Positions 22,988-35,252 of a stretch of DNA of 64,000 nucleotides are shown piece by piece; position 1 is the first letter of the stretch, and every line of letters starts with the position of its first letter. Both the position numbers and the translations under genes were made by a program. Origin of the DNA: Tubulanus polymorphus (Eukaryota; Nemertea; Palaeonemertea; Tubulaniformes; Tubulanidae); contig NC_134025.1 of assembly GCF_964204645.1 (NCBI RefSeq), forward strand, positions 14,972,001-15,036,000, written 5' to 3'. The notes beneath the pieces are model-generated. The model searched no databases, had not been told where the DNA came from, and saw only the letters and a list, made by a program, of their open reading frames with translations.

Positions 22988-25220
22988 TAGGCCAGCCGTA
23001 GGCTGAGCCTATTACTATACAAATGGAGCGAATTTAAATGACATGGTTTCCACACAAAAGGCTCTTTTGCTTGCCAAGTGAGGGCATATTCGAACAAATC
23101 ACGTATTTAAGCGTAATCCATTCTCGGAATCGTAGCGAGCAGAATTTTGAAATAGGGTCTCCTAAAAATGTTTTCTGCATTTTTCACGAAAGTTAAATCG
23201 GGAAAATTTCAATTTTTATCAGCCAATCAGGAAGTTGTGTCTTCCCTGTGATTGGTTTATCTGAAAATATCAGCAGCTGTTCACGTGAATTATCGCGATT
23301 TCATTACTGGCGCTTTTGCGCATGACGTCATGTATCAACACGCGACAATACTTCCGCGTTCGCTACGTGTTCGCTGATTGGCCCATTTACTGGGAAATTC
23401 CACAGAAGCCTAATGTGGTTTGTTACAAGCGCTGTGATTTGCCCGACCCGATTCTGGCATGGCTTTAGCTTAGTGGGTTCGAATCCCTTGACGGGTGAAG
23501 ATGATGGATCCTATCAATATCTATTGAAACAAATAAGTTTCCCGGTTGGGCAGCCGCGGATATATACCGGAAGTGTTCCGGTTCGATATTTCGAGGTTTC
23601 TTTGAATTTTGGAGTGATATTGAAATCCGTTAAATACCAGCGGTAGATTGTGAAAACCCATTGCATGATATTTGTATTACTTAATCAACGAAAAGCGTCG
23701 GGGCCGCGCCAGGAGTTTTCGTGATTCAAGTAGCGCAATAGCCTACTTCTTCGTGTTCGTCCACCTCAATTTTCACTCCGCCGATCTCTGACACGGCTCT
23801 GTCCCCGTCGGCGCTGTGATTGCACTTTCGTACCACCAACATTTTTTATTTCTATATCAGGGAGGTCTGGAGAATAAAAAAGTCAAAATTTGGATATCAC
23901 ATAGGCCTGATTTCATCGAATAAGTCGACCATGGTCGTTACGTTTCCGTACTTATTACCACCTAAAATCGTCTGAACAATTTCGTCACAACCAACATTTC
24001 GTTTACAGAAATCAGGTGTTCACGTGAATCCGCGGTATCGTCTACTGTTTTACTTCCGGGTTTTTAAGATTTAAAATTGTATTTCAAGATCGATTTCTAT
24101 GAAATCTTTAGTTGATTTGGTGTTTGGGAGGAATTTTTATTTGCTCTACAGAAAATTCATCCTTGACAATTGCGCAAGGTTCGCGAAAAAAAGGCTTTAC
24201 CAAATCGGGTGTATGACCTTGATATGCTAATTAGCCATGTGCCTGAATTGCAAATTCAATCAAATTTTATTCTGCCAAAAAATGTTAAATACAATTCGCT
24301 TTCCGAGAGTTAATGGTATGCTGCATGGAACAAAGTTGTTTTGAGATGGGTCTTGAAGCTATTGAGGTCGAGAGATAACCATCTAGATAGTTCGTGAGAG
24401 TTCCAAAGTTTTGAAGACGCTTCAAGGTAATGTCTTGATATTTGTTTTATACGTGTATCTACCCTAGACACATCTTCAGGCCAAAAACTGGCCCTGTCAG
24501 ATTCAAGATGGCCGACTGGCAGCCATTGTTGTTCGCCAAAATCAGCACTTTTTACACATTTTTGAAGTTTTCGAGGGAAATTTTGAAGACACTTTTATCA
24601 ATAACCTTGATCATTCGTATATATTTGTATCCCCCGAGGGCCCATCGGCATGAGAAAAATTGAGTCGATCGGACTCAAGATAGCCGTACTGTGACCTTTT
24701 TTGTTCCCAAAAATGTCAATTTTGGCCTGAATTCTGAGTACTGTAGCTTTCTAATGGTGCGCCATGTTTCATTGCAATTTGTAATGGGTATTCTTTGGAA
24801 AGGGATCTTTTATATCCGAGAGGGTATTTTTGACCAGGCAATTATGACGCACTTGGCAGCCATCTTGGGGTCATCAGTACTCATTCGTAGGTGGAAAAAA
24901 AGTTTTTCCACATCATAATTGATACTTAAGCATATTTTGCTACTATAATCAATTGGAAAGTTGTAGCTCATGACATGTTCTATGATCGAGGTGAGTTTCA
25001 AGCTCATTGGTTTTTTTTATGGCCACCAGGGGGCGTTGAACAATACAATAACTTAGTATTTCTATATTACATTCGTTCCTGCTGTCTGTGTTAACACACG
25101 ATTTTACTATGTAAATGATATTGAGCAGGGAGTGTATATTGATAAATATAACCCACAGATTACATCATTTATAAAAAGCAAATCTGACAGGCTGGCCATT
25201 GTGCCCCTTGGGGCTCTTGT
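22988..25220 (+). mobile_element. H-family element, copy 1 (Helentron-like?)
   Basis: One of three near-identical copies. It starts TTAGGCCAGCCGTAGGCTGA and ends CCCCTTGGGGCTCTTGT. The 3' end has a short hairpin (GCCCCTTGGGGC), and the 5' GGCCAGCC is matched by an internal GGCTGGCC about 30 bp from the 3' end, i.e. asymmetric inverted ends. No target duplication is seen, and all three copies sit between T and T. These traits fit Helentron/Helitron2 rolling-circle elements. The first 1.4 kb is specific to the family; about 24390-25060 is K-like. A B-box-like GGGTTCGAATCCC lies at about 23478. No transposase is encoded. Confidence 0.6.
25021..25035 (+). promoter_or_regulatory. CTCF-like motif in H/K repeat
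   Basis: GGCCACCAGGGGGCG fits every position of the animal CTCF core consensus CCASYAGRKGGCR. Binding is inference from the motif only. Confidence 0.4.
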
Positions 25221-26571
25221 TTCATAGTACTCTAGAGCGACTCAAACCGGTATTCTTCTGGTTATATTTCACTGATTCTGTAGGTTTTTTTTGTTCATGA
25301 AAAATGGACCATAATAAGGGATTTGACCAAAAAAATTCTGCTCAAGTGCCAAGACATGGAAACAGAAAATCGAGAGAGTACCGGTATTGATGTACGATAA
25401 GCTTACATTAGTTTATTACGTATTCATCAATAAATGGTCAAAGGCAGATCCAGCCTACCACTTGTATCGAGTGGCTTCTCAGGTTTGCCCTTCTATTTTT
25501 CTAGTTCGTGATTTTGACAGGCTCTTGTACTAACATGAATGTTCTATTCTGGGCAAGTATTCTGGAAGTAGTATAGAAAATGGTCGAAATGAATCTAAAC
25601 GAAAATAATTAACTTCAAATGGGATAGATTTTATGCCCCAAATATGCTTAAATATTGCACCTCAGAACCTTGAAAAATCAATATTTTCTGGGGGAGTGCC
25701 CCCAGGTCCCCCGTTTTGTGCTATGATATAGTTGCCCTTCCAGTTCAGCAGTACTCAGAAACCGCTCTGGGATGGTGAAACATCTGGATCCGTCCCTAGA
25801 CCAAAGATAACCTTAGAGGCATTATATTATCTAGGCCTACAGAAAAATTATTTAAATATGAGCTCTCATAGCCATCAGAACGCATCTCAGATGTTTTAAT
25901 GTTCAAAATTTTCTTCGGGGAGGGCCCCCAAACCCCCCTCTAGACATTGCGCCTTCGGCGCTAGTTTGGATGTGCGCTCCGGACTGTTGCACCATTGAAA
26001 TTTAGGTGGCTGCGCCCCTGCATTTTACATTGTTTTGAAGGATTGATGAATATTCTCGAAAATTGAGCTTTAAATCGGCGAGAAGGACCGCCATTTTGTT
26101 TGTATTTGTATTTTTTCTTTATGCAAATGAGCCATTGCACACATGCGCAATGAGGCGAAGATGTGTCAATTATATCATGGATGAAGCAGCTTCTTGTCGC
26201 CAAGAATCAATCAACGACTCACAATATTACCCTAGAAAGCTGTTTAGTAAATAAACAGGGCTTTGTCAAAGATATCAAAACAATGCGGTTTGGAAATGAT
26301 TTAGGCCTATGATTGCGCAACCATTGCGGCCGTGCCCGCGTAGTGAAACACGTGCGAGCAATGTACTCTCCCCATAAAAAATAAACTTACCCTGATCACA
26401 TGGTACACACTGCTCATTAACAAAAGAAGTAAACAAACTGGAACAAAATGGCAGTCTTTCTTGCCAATTTAAAGCTCCGAAAAAAATCTGAATCACACCA
26501 CCTCGACAGAAAGGAGGTTTCGGAGACTCCAAAAAGTCACAAGACCAATAATAGAGTACAATTGCATGAGT
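25221..26571. other. mosaic of small DNA-element remains
   Basis: No gene. G/C-rich stretches near 25690-25800 and 25915-26000 (GGGGGAGTGCCCCCAGG, TGGATCCGTCCCTAG) look like ends of hAT-like elements. From 26040 to 26490 there is an inverted pair: AGCTTTAAATCGGCGAGAAG on the left, and its diverged complement TCTTGCCAATTTAAAGCTCC on the right. This makes a foldback of about 440 bp related to 15285-15365. Confidence 0.45.
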
Positions 26572-27690
26572 GGCTTATAATGGGACCACAAAATGCTTAG
26601 CTTTTTGTTGCGTTACATGTAACTTGTAACATGATATAAGATGGGCTAACCGCCAGTGTAGCTCCTGTAATAGAAGATAACCCAGGAAGAAAGCCACTAA
26701 ATATTTGGATGGATATATGAAAGCTGTGGGTACTGGAGTGTGTAATGGGTAGTGTAGTGTGATCTGTGTGCATTTGTGGCCAGCACACAGATCACATTGT
26801 TCATTTGGGTTTAGTCCTGGACTCGCGAGATTTTCATCAACACGGAAGTAACGTGTAATAAATGATGATTTGAATTGCATGACTACCTACCACCCCTCAT
26901 TATTGTTGGAAAAGTAAACGTTCCGCACTGACTAAAAATTAGTAATAATAATTAATAACATTTTAGAAATGGCCAGAATTTTAACTTAGGTTCTATCTCA
27001 TTTTTTTTTTTACAATTGCGATTGGTATAAATTTTTTTTAAATGGCCGATAAGGCTTCATGTTTCGTCTGCAATTCACTGCAAATAGTTACGCAACTATG
27101 CACATTTCAGTGTTTTTGGCAGCTGTACACTCAATCGGCACCGTTCGTGACTAGCTTCACTGCGGAATTATCATTAATTAACATCGCCATATCACAACAT
27201 CAACTTATATTGTGCCTTAAAACCCTAACAGCCGAAATAATTGAAATGCACACACGATTTCTATCATTGAAAATTGAGAGAGTGGCCGTGTTTGTGTTCT
27301 GCTGCTTCGCGTAAATCCCGCGCGGTGGCGCCACTTAGCGGAGTGGGGCCGATACGTCTAGTCTGTGTGGGAGAGGAATGCCAGTCAGTGTGCGAAACGC
27401 CTGCTGATCTGCAAAGGTTGAGTGTAACAGGCTGTAACACCTGTAACACTATGTAAAACCCCTGTTACTAAAAGTGAAATATGATTGTGTGTAACTAAAA
27501 GTGAAATATCTGTAACGCTATGTAACACCCTGTAACACGGGTGTAACAGGCTGTAACACCATGTAAAATCCCTGTAAGTGAAACAGGCTGTAACGCCCTG
27601 CAACGTTACAGGGGTTTCACATAGCGTTTCAGGGCGTTACAGCCTGTTACACCCTTGTTGCAGGGTGTTACATAGTGAAACAATTTTAAT
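26572..27690. repeat. F-family element, copy 2, with inserted middle
   Basis: The left end (GGCTTATAATGGGACCAC, then AAATGCTTAGC and TACATGTAACTTGTAAC) is the F-family terminus. The tandem GTAAC palindromes resume at about 27420-27690. Between them lie some 770 bp of unrelated DNA (about 26645-27415), probably an insertion. That insert contains a perfect 13-bp-arm hairpin at 26759-26795 (GTGATCTGTGTGC / GCACACAGATCAC). The repetitive open frames here are artefacts of the tandem repeat. Confidence 0.6.
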
Positions 27691-28276
27691 GTCTTCGATC
27701 TTAGTGGCCGTTGTTTTCTTTTTGCTACGTCGCTTTCGCTACGATATCTCTTAAGTGAACGACTTATGTTATATATCTTACCTATCGGTATCTCTTGCTA
27801 CCGATAACCTATTTATAAACGATTTGCCTAGCTCCTAGAATCCGGGATATAAAAAGTATACTTAACTTAACTCAGTAGTTTGCCTTTATCTGGTATAATA
27901 TGATATATGTTTATTCCATTACCCGATATATAATTTCTTCTATGGTGTGGCTACAATCCTATAGTCGACCCGTCTGATCCAGATCCAATCCCTCGGCTAA
28001 TATCCCGTACGATCCTGATCTGATCTCTCGGTTCTTCTCTCTCTACTACTCTACTAGTTCCCGTTCTCCTCTCTTACTTGGTCCCGTTCTCCCCGAATCT
28101 ACTGAACTAACCTTTTTATCCCCAGAATATCACCCCAAGTCTCAATCCCTTTCCATTAGTTAATTACTAAATAAACTCCCAAACATTCTATATACAATAA
28201 TATAACTAAAATACTCTATAAATCTCTACAAGTAGAGAGATCGCCACTCAAGACCATGGTTTCAACCAATGGTTAT
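27691..28276. other. non-coding stretch, pyrimidine-rich centre
   Basis: No exon was recognised. The part at 28010-28120 is rich in C and T (CTCTCTCTACTACTC and similar). The H2 element begins directly after it. Confidence 0.45.
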
Positions 28277-30495
28277 TAGGCCAGCCGTAGGCTGAGCCTA
28301 TTACTATACAAATGGAGCGAATTTAAATGACATGGTTTCCACACAAAAGGCTCTTTTGCTTGCCAAGTGAAGGCATATTCGAACAAATCACGTATTTAAG
28401 CGTAATCCATTCTCTGAATCGTAGCGAGCAGAATTTTGAAATAGGGTCTCATAACAATGTTTTCTGCATTTTTCACGAAAGTTAAATCGGGAAAATTTCA
28501 ATTTTTATCAGCCAATCAGGAAGTTGTGTCTTCCCTGTGATTGGTTTATCTGAAAATATCAGCAGCTGTTCACGTGAATTATCGCGATTTCATTACTGGC
28601 GCTTTTGCGCATGACGTCATGTATCAACACGCGACAATACTTCCGCGTTCGCTACGTGTTCGCTGATTGGCCCATTTACTGGGAAATTCCACAGAAGCCT
28701 AATGTGGTTTGTTACAAGCGCTGTGATTGGCCCGACCCGATTCTGGCACGGCTTTAGCTTAGTGGGTTCGAATCCCTTGACGGGTGAAGATGATGGAACC
28801 TATCAATATCTATTGAAACAAATAAGTTTCCCGGTTAGGCAGGCGCGGATACCTACCGGAAGTGCTCCGGTTCGATATATCGAGGTTTCTTTGAATTTTG
28901 GAGTGATATTGAAATCCGGTAAATACCGGCGGTAGATTGTGAGAACGCATTGCATGATATTTGTATTACTTAATCAACGAAAAGCGTCGGGGCCGCGCCA
29001 GGAGTTTTCGCGATTCAAGTAGCGCAATAGCCTACTTCTTCGTGTTCGTCCACCTCAATTTTCACTCCGCCGATCTCTGACACGGCTCTGTCGCCGTCGG
29101 CGCTGTGATTGCACTTTCGTACCACCAAAATTTTTTATTTCTATCAGGGAGGTCTGGAGAACGATTCAAAATTTGGATATCACATAGGCCTGATTTCATC
29201 GAATAAGTCGACCATGGTCATAACGTTTCCGTACTTATTACCACCTAAAACCGTCTGAACAATTTTGTCACAACCAACATTTCGTTTACAGAAATCAGGT
29301 GTTCACGTGAATCCGCGGTATCGGCTACTGTTTTACTTCCGGGTTTTATTTTAAGATTTAAAATCGTATTTCAAGATCGATTTCTATGAAATCTTTAGTT
29401 GATTTGGTGTTTTGGAGGAATTTTTATTTGCTCTACAGAAAATTCATCCTTGACAATTGCGCAAGGTTCGCGAAAAAAAGGTTTTACCAAATCGGGTGTA
29501 TGACCTTGATATGCTAATTAGCCATGTGCCCGAATTGCAAATTCTATCAAATTTTATTCTGCCAAAAAATGTTAAATACAATTCGCTTTCCGAGAGTTAA
29601 TGGTATGCTGCATGGAACAAAGTTGTTTTGAGATGGGTCTTGAAGCTATTGAGGTCGAGAGATAACCATCTAGATAGTTCGTGAGAGTTCCAAAGTTTTG
29701 AAGACGCTTCAAGGTAATGTCTTGATATTTGTTTTATACGTGTATCTACCCTAGACACATCTTCAGGCCAAAAACTGGCCCTGTCAGATTCAAGATGGCC
29801 GACTGGCAGCCATTGTTGTTCGCCAAAATCAGCACTTTTTACACATTTTTGAAGTTTTCGAGGGAAATTTTGAAGACACTTTTATCAATAACCTTGATCA
29901 TTCGTATATATTTGTATCCCCCGAGGGCCCATCGGCATGAGAAAAATTGAGTCGATCGGACTCAAGATAGCCGTACTGTGACCTTTTTTGTTCCCAAAAA
30001 TGTCAATTTTGGCCTGAATTCTGAGTACTGTAGCTTTCTAATGGTGCGCCATGTTTCATTGCAATTTGTAATGGGTATTCTTTGGAAAGGGATCTTTTAT
30101 ATCCGAGAGGGTATTTTTGACCAGGCAATTATGACGCACTTGGCAGCCATCTTGGGGTCATCAGTACTCAAAAAAAAGTCTTTCCACATCATAATTGATA
30201 CTTTAGCATATTTTGCTACTATAATCAATTGGAAAGTTGTAGCTCATGACATGTTCTATGATCGAGGTGAGTTTCAAGCTCATTGGTTTTTTTTATGGCC
30301 ACCAGGGGCGTTGAACAATACAATAACTTAGTATTTCTATATTACATTCGTTCCTGCTGTCTGTGTTAACACACGATTTTACTATATAAATGATATTGAG
30401 CAGGGAGTGTATATTGATAAATATAACCCACAGATTACATCATTTATAAAAAGCAAATCTGACAGGCTGGCCATTGTGCCCCTTGGGGCTCTTGT
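28277..30495 (+). mobile_element. H-family element, copy 2
   Basis: The length and both ends are the same as copy 1, with very high similarity along 2.2 kb (a few dozen differences by eye). The flanks differ from those of copy 1, so it is a separate insertion and not a segmental duplication. It is inserted between T and T without a visible duplication. The last CTCF-like box (about 30295) has lost one G. Confidence 0.65.
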
Positions 30496-30669
30496 ATAAT
30501 AATAAGCCTAATGGATACTATGAATTGGAACAATGAAGCCTAAAGATGCCAGTTTGAAGGGTCTTGAATGTCGATCTACACTAAATGTTATAAACACAGC
30601 AGATGTTCTGCCCTAAAGTTATATGAAAAATATTTTACAAACAGCATTACTATTTAGCCAAAATAGCTA

Positions 30670-30935
30670 ATTCGTAACAATAGCGTTACACATATTTCAC
30701 TTTGAGTTACAAGGGTTTCACATAGTGTTACAGCCTGTTACACCCTTGTTGCAGGGTGTTACATAGTGTTACACATATATCATTCTTAGTTACTAGGGAT
30801 TTCACATGATGTTACAGGGCGTTACAGCCAGTTACACGCTTGTTACAGGGTGTAACATAACGTTACACATATTTCGCTTTGACTTACAGAGGTTTCACAT
30901 GGCGTTGTTGCACGTGAATTGAGTGGGAGCATTTT
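30670..30935. repeat. F-family tandem part, copy 3 (partial)
   Basis: GTTACACATATTTCACTTTG, GTTACAGCCTGTTACACCC and related words appear in the reverse orientation of the main F array. Only about three units are present and no terminal repeat is seen. Confidence 0.65.
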
Positions 30936-30974
30936 ATTAAATTAAAGTAGCATTTTAATGTGATGTGATCACTT

Positions 30975-31210
30975 GTGCTCATAGAGACCATAAGGGATCT
31001 CAGGACCGACTTGACCTCTGCTCAAGGATACTGGGGCCCTTTATCACTTACTGAAAGTTTCTTCTCCCATGGAGGCCCAAGGTAAAGTCTTTATTTTCTA
31101 TTGTCCACGATATTTTTTGTATATTTTGCTTAATTTTGGGTGTGCATACCTCAAATAGGTCTTAATCGAATCAGCAGAGTTGTGCAGTCCAGATAAATCA
31201 TCGTTTTTAG
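30975..31210 (-). repeat. two small dispersed repeats back to back
   Basis: 30978-31090 (CATAGAGACCATAAGG, CTTCTCCCATGGAGGCCC) is the inverted partner of 54013-54120. 31095-31210 is the inverted partner of 15400-15510. These are pieces of short elements of unknown class. Confidence 0.6.
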
Positions 31211-31925
31211 CTCACTTGGGACTATTACAAGCGGGCTATTGTGTTCACTTTTCATCCGTCGTCTGTCCGTAGACGGAATCCAGCTATTTTTTGAAGTTTT
31301 GAAGACGCTTCAATGTAGTGTCTTGATATTTGGGTTACACATGTTTCTACCCTTGACACATCTTAAGCCCAAAAACTGGCCCTGTCTGAATCAAGCTGGC
31401 GCGAATCCAGACTATCGCACATGCAGCACGTGCGGTAGTCGCAGTTTTCGAATGCCCTTGAAAAATTGTTGTTACGGGAAAAAAGTAAATAAAAGGGCAC
31501 ACAATTTTTGGGCCATAAAAAATTATTTGCCATCAGTATTAGGACTAAAGCAAAATGTGAATGAAAATAAATTGCCCAAAATCAAAAAAGGCAATCTAAG
31601 GCATTTTCCTTTATTCAAATAGGCACTATTCTAAAAGAGACATTATTGTTGCTCTATAAATCTAATCGAAAAAGGGTAAATTTCACCAAAAATCTAAAAA
31701 GGCACAAGCAAATTGAATTTGAAGGCAAATTAAGTGGCATGATACCAATAAATTGCACTCAAACTCGCTCGCTGGGCATTAATACTGGCCCTTTTCAAAG
31801 TTGGTGCCCTTTTTCACTGTGCTGTAGTCACCGAATGGCCCTGGATCCGTGCCTGTCAAGATGGCTGACTAACAGCCATTGTTGTTCGCCAAAATCAGCA
31901 CTTTTCACACATTTTTATGGTCGAA
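31207..31925 (-). repeat. K-family copy split by an insertion
   Basis: The end AGCTCACTTGGGACTATTAC, the GTCCGTAGACGG box and TTTGAAGACGCTTCAATG (31207-31395) belong to K. The K text resumes at 31852 with CAAGATGGCTGACTAACAGC. The 450 bp between start near GGCGCGAATCCAGAC and end with CTGGATCCGTGCCTG, a hAT-like end, so a non-autonomous element has probably been inserted. The open frame across this junction is not a gene. Confidence 0.6.
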
Positions 31926-33954
31926 GACCACAGGGATCGTCACTGGTAAAAATTCTGCCGTTCACCGAACAACACCGGATATAGTCCCATAATGCTCTAC
32001 TCCCATGGATATAGTCCCATAATGCTGTATCGATATAGAACTGATAATCCGATAACAAGTTGTCTGTAACATGCATTTGCCTATATCCATGATTCTAGCT
32101 ATGAATATCATAGCCTGTTGTACCTAAGGTCCCAAAATCGTGATGAATTATGGAAAGTTTTGAGGCGCACGAAGGGCTCACCATATCAGTGAATTGACTA
32201 TATCGGTTTTACTCGGCAATGAAGTGTTATACCCATCACTATCCTCACAGGTGCGCTTGTCTACTAATACATTCGTAAGTAGTTCATAGATGATGCGCAG
32301 TTTACACTGACAGGGAGAGTATCAGTAGCGTGGTCTCTGCTGTGTTTGTCAGTCGCTAGCCCGTATTTTATTTCTTGAAAGCACTGCGAGTGAAGGATTA
32401 CTACCACTACCACTAGTAGTAGTGCCTGTCACATGAGCACTTCATTCATTGAAGCATCACATACATATAGAACAAAGTTTCATTGGTTAATGTGTGGGCT
32501 ATACCATTATGGAAAATTACATGGACGATAACACTATGCTTTTTAGGGAAGGTAGACCCACGCATTTTATTATTGATAAAGATCGTTTTATTGAAATAAA
32601 CTAAGACAAGAACACTACAATGTCTTTGGAGAACAAATAATCAGTTTATTTTCACAATTCATTTTTATCTCGGGCGAAGCCCGAGATGTTGTAATGGGTC
32701 CAAAAATCGAATTTTTGCTGACAAATGAGGTTATATCTTTTACACAAAGTCATACAATCTACTATGTTCATGTGCAAAATGTAGCTTGATCATGCGGCTA
32801 AAATCTGTTGGAAATGGAATTTTGAATATCGCGTACGTTTAAGAGAAATCGACGAATTTGTGGCGATTTTTCAAGAAATTTCAAGGAGCATTTTGTTTCA
32901 TAAAACGTACAACGTTACATTGAAGTAAAATAACTGCTCCCTGCGTTTGGCTGAGCTCCCGCTGTCAATCAATGTAAGGGCATATTCGATTGACGCAGAC
33001 AAACCGGTCTTTTAATCTTCTCATCTATTAATCTGCTCGGTTCTAGTTTCTCATTTCCCAGTCATGGGAGAGTCTTATATGTTTATTTTTAATTTGATAG
33101 CCGTAGTATCGATTCCGTCTCTCCATATCTATTTCATTATGCAAATAACCGAAGATTCAATCGATACGCTACTTCACGGAAGATTATGCGCGCACAATCG
33201 AATAAGCCCAAACCTCGTCTCGCTTCAAGTTTTTAGTTAGCGATATTTTACTTACTATACAACGGCACGCATAATCCTTTCAGTATGATATCCTGACAAT
33301 GTGTTGAACTTGATAAAACCTCACTTTGAACGCTAAAGATCACTATAAATGTAAAAAAAACTACCAAAAATCACAAATTTAGCGATGACGCTCGAAGCAG
33401 CTAACGGATGTAATGACTGGTGCCGGGTGTCATCACTTTGTTGTTGAGTTCAAGACTCTTAAGGTGAATTTATTGCAGGCTACACTGATAAATATGAAAT
33501 AATATTATGAAATAGAATTGATTTTTGAAGGACTACACTTGTAGATTCATAATAAAAATATGAAAAATACCAGGACTCGAACCAGCAATCGAAATTGGAC
33601 CGTCAAGTGCTGCCACCATGTGATACCTGGCAACCAGTCTTTACATCTTCAGCCGTTGCAAAATGTTTTTTGATAATTTTAGGACACTTATAGTGATTTC
33701 TAGCCTTTGCAGTGAGGTTTTATCATATCCAACATAACGGTAGGTTATCATATTTAAAGGATTACGCGTGACGATATATATAGTAAGTAGAATATCGCTG
33801 ATTGAAAACTTGAAGCGAGAGATTTTCATTGCAAATGAACTGGAGCATGGCGGATTTAGGTTCCAACTTCCGGTTCTGACTAGCGCCATCAAATGATTCA
33901 AGAACTTGCCGTATTGCCGCGATGATTGCTGATTAGATTTCAATGATGTTGTTG
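31926..33954. other. non-coding stretch with palindrome and tRNA-like piece
   Basis: The part at 32395-32620 (AGTAGTGCCTGTCA, GATAACACTATGC) recurs at about 10330-10470. A perfect palindrome, TCTCGGGCGAAGCCCGAGA, lies at 32671-32689. At 33563-33640 on the minus strand there is a GGTTCGAGTCC B-box about 40 bp after a TGGCAGCACTTGACGG box, as in tRNA-derived SINEs, but no full tRNA folds. No exon was recognised. Confidence 0.45.
32671..32689. repeat. palindrome TCTCGGGC-GAA-GCCCGAGA
   Basis: Perfect 8-bp arms around a 3-bp loop; possibly the terminal hairpin of a dispersed element. Confidence 0.6.
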
Positions 33955-34830
33955 ACCGAAATCAGCAGATTTTACACATCCATGAAGTGTTGAAGGAAAA
34001 CCTTAAAGATGCATCAATCAGATGGCGCCTATACATTACAAAGATAACATTCTGCGCCCGAGATATTAAGATCCGTGGATCTCTTGTTAGAATTTTTCCG
34101 GATTTGGGGAAAACAGGAACATTTTTGTCTGGGGGAAATTGTCCATAATGGTTATAAGAAACCCTGGAAATGCGTGAATTTGTTTTGACTAATAAAACTG
34201 ATATCTCCTCATGCACTCTCTTCAACCATATGGACGTTATGGTCCTCTTGTTGAAGTTTCGAAGACGCTTTGATCAGTTACCTTGATCTTCGATTATATT
34301 TGAATTAGCGGCCATCTTGGTGTCATCAGTACTCATTCGTAGGTGGGAAAAAGTTTTTCCACATTATATTGATACCTAAGCATATTGTGTTATTACAATC
34401 AGTTGGAAAGTTGTAGCCCATAATGTGTTATGATATAGGTGAGTTTCAAGGTCATTGGTTTTTCTATATGGCCACCAGGGGGCGTTGAATAATACAATAA
34501 CTTGAATGATCGGTTGCAAAGTTGTAGTTCATGACATGTTCTATGATTGTGGTGAGTTTCAAGGTCATTGGGTTTTGCATATGTCACCAGGGGGCATTGA
34601 ATAGTAAAGTAACTTAGTATTTCCATATTCAATTGGCAACGAGGCATATTTTGTTATCACAATCAATTGAAAAATCGTAGCTGCTGACATGTTCTATGAT
34701 TGTGGTGGGTTTCGAGGTCATTGGTTTTTGCATATGGTCACCAGGGGTGTTGAATATGGAAATTGTTAGATTGTTGAGCATTTGAAACCATTTCCCAAGT
34801 GGGCATGGTGTTCCTGGACCCTAGTTTGCC
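33955..34830 (-). repeat. K-family copy with three internal units
   Basis: The K words in reverse order are AAATCAGCA, TTTCGAAGACGCTTTGATCA, GCGGCCATCTTGGTGTCAT, then units with CACCAGGGGG boxes at 34470, 34583 and 34737. The copy ends TGGTGTTCCTGGACCCTAGT. A non-K stretch at about 34020-34230 interrupts it. The box at 34470-34484 is a perfect CTCF-like match. Confidence 0.7.
34470..34484 (+). promoter_or_regulatory. CTCF-like motif in K repeat
   Basis: GGCCACCAGGGGGCG is identical to the boxes at 25021 and 38633. It is motif evidence only. Confidence 0.4.
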
Positions 34831-35127
34831 CTTCTGGTTGCTCTGACTGTCATTCGCATGGGTGGATCTAGGGTTGTCTTGTATTAGGGGTGAACAGAGG
34901 GTGGGGGATCTGGGGGTCATCTGCCAGAATAGGCTATTTCAAATTCGATGTGCACAATTGTGCAATTTCCTGCATTTTTGAACTAATTTAAGTGTAGATA
35001 GAAATGAGTAGATAATTGCAACACAATTCTCAAGCCGGGGCTCGACAGTATTCTGGAAAATAAGAAATAGACACTCGGAACTTCGAGGCAAAGGGGCCCT
35101 GGTCCCTCGGGTCCCACCATTCCTAGA

Positions 35128-35252
35128 TCCGTTTTTGTATATGGTCACCAGGGGGCGTTAAATATTGAAAAATTGTTAGATTGTTGTGCATTTGAAACCA
35201 CTTCCCAAGTGGGCATGGTGTTCCTGGACCCCTAGTTCTATTTTAATGGGTT
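35128..35252 (-). repeat. K-family end fragment
   Basis: A TGGTCACCAGGGGGCGTTA box, then GTTAGATTGTTGTGCATTTG and the end CCTGGACCCCTAGTT. It is a 3' piece of K of about 125 bp. Confidence 0.75.

Noticed and set aside
24442-24918. Open frames of 73-75 codons repeated in the H copies as possible genes
   Set aside because: They cover K-like repeat sequence, contain no known motif and differ in frame and length between copies.
27385-27603. 72-codon frame rich in VTACYT and LLVT repeats
   Set aside because: It is the translation of the tandem GTAAC repeat.
31239-31622. 127-codon open frame starting in the K end
   Set aside because: It crosses the junction of K and an inserted element; its amino acids match no family.
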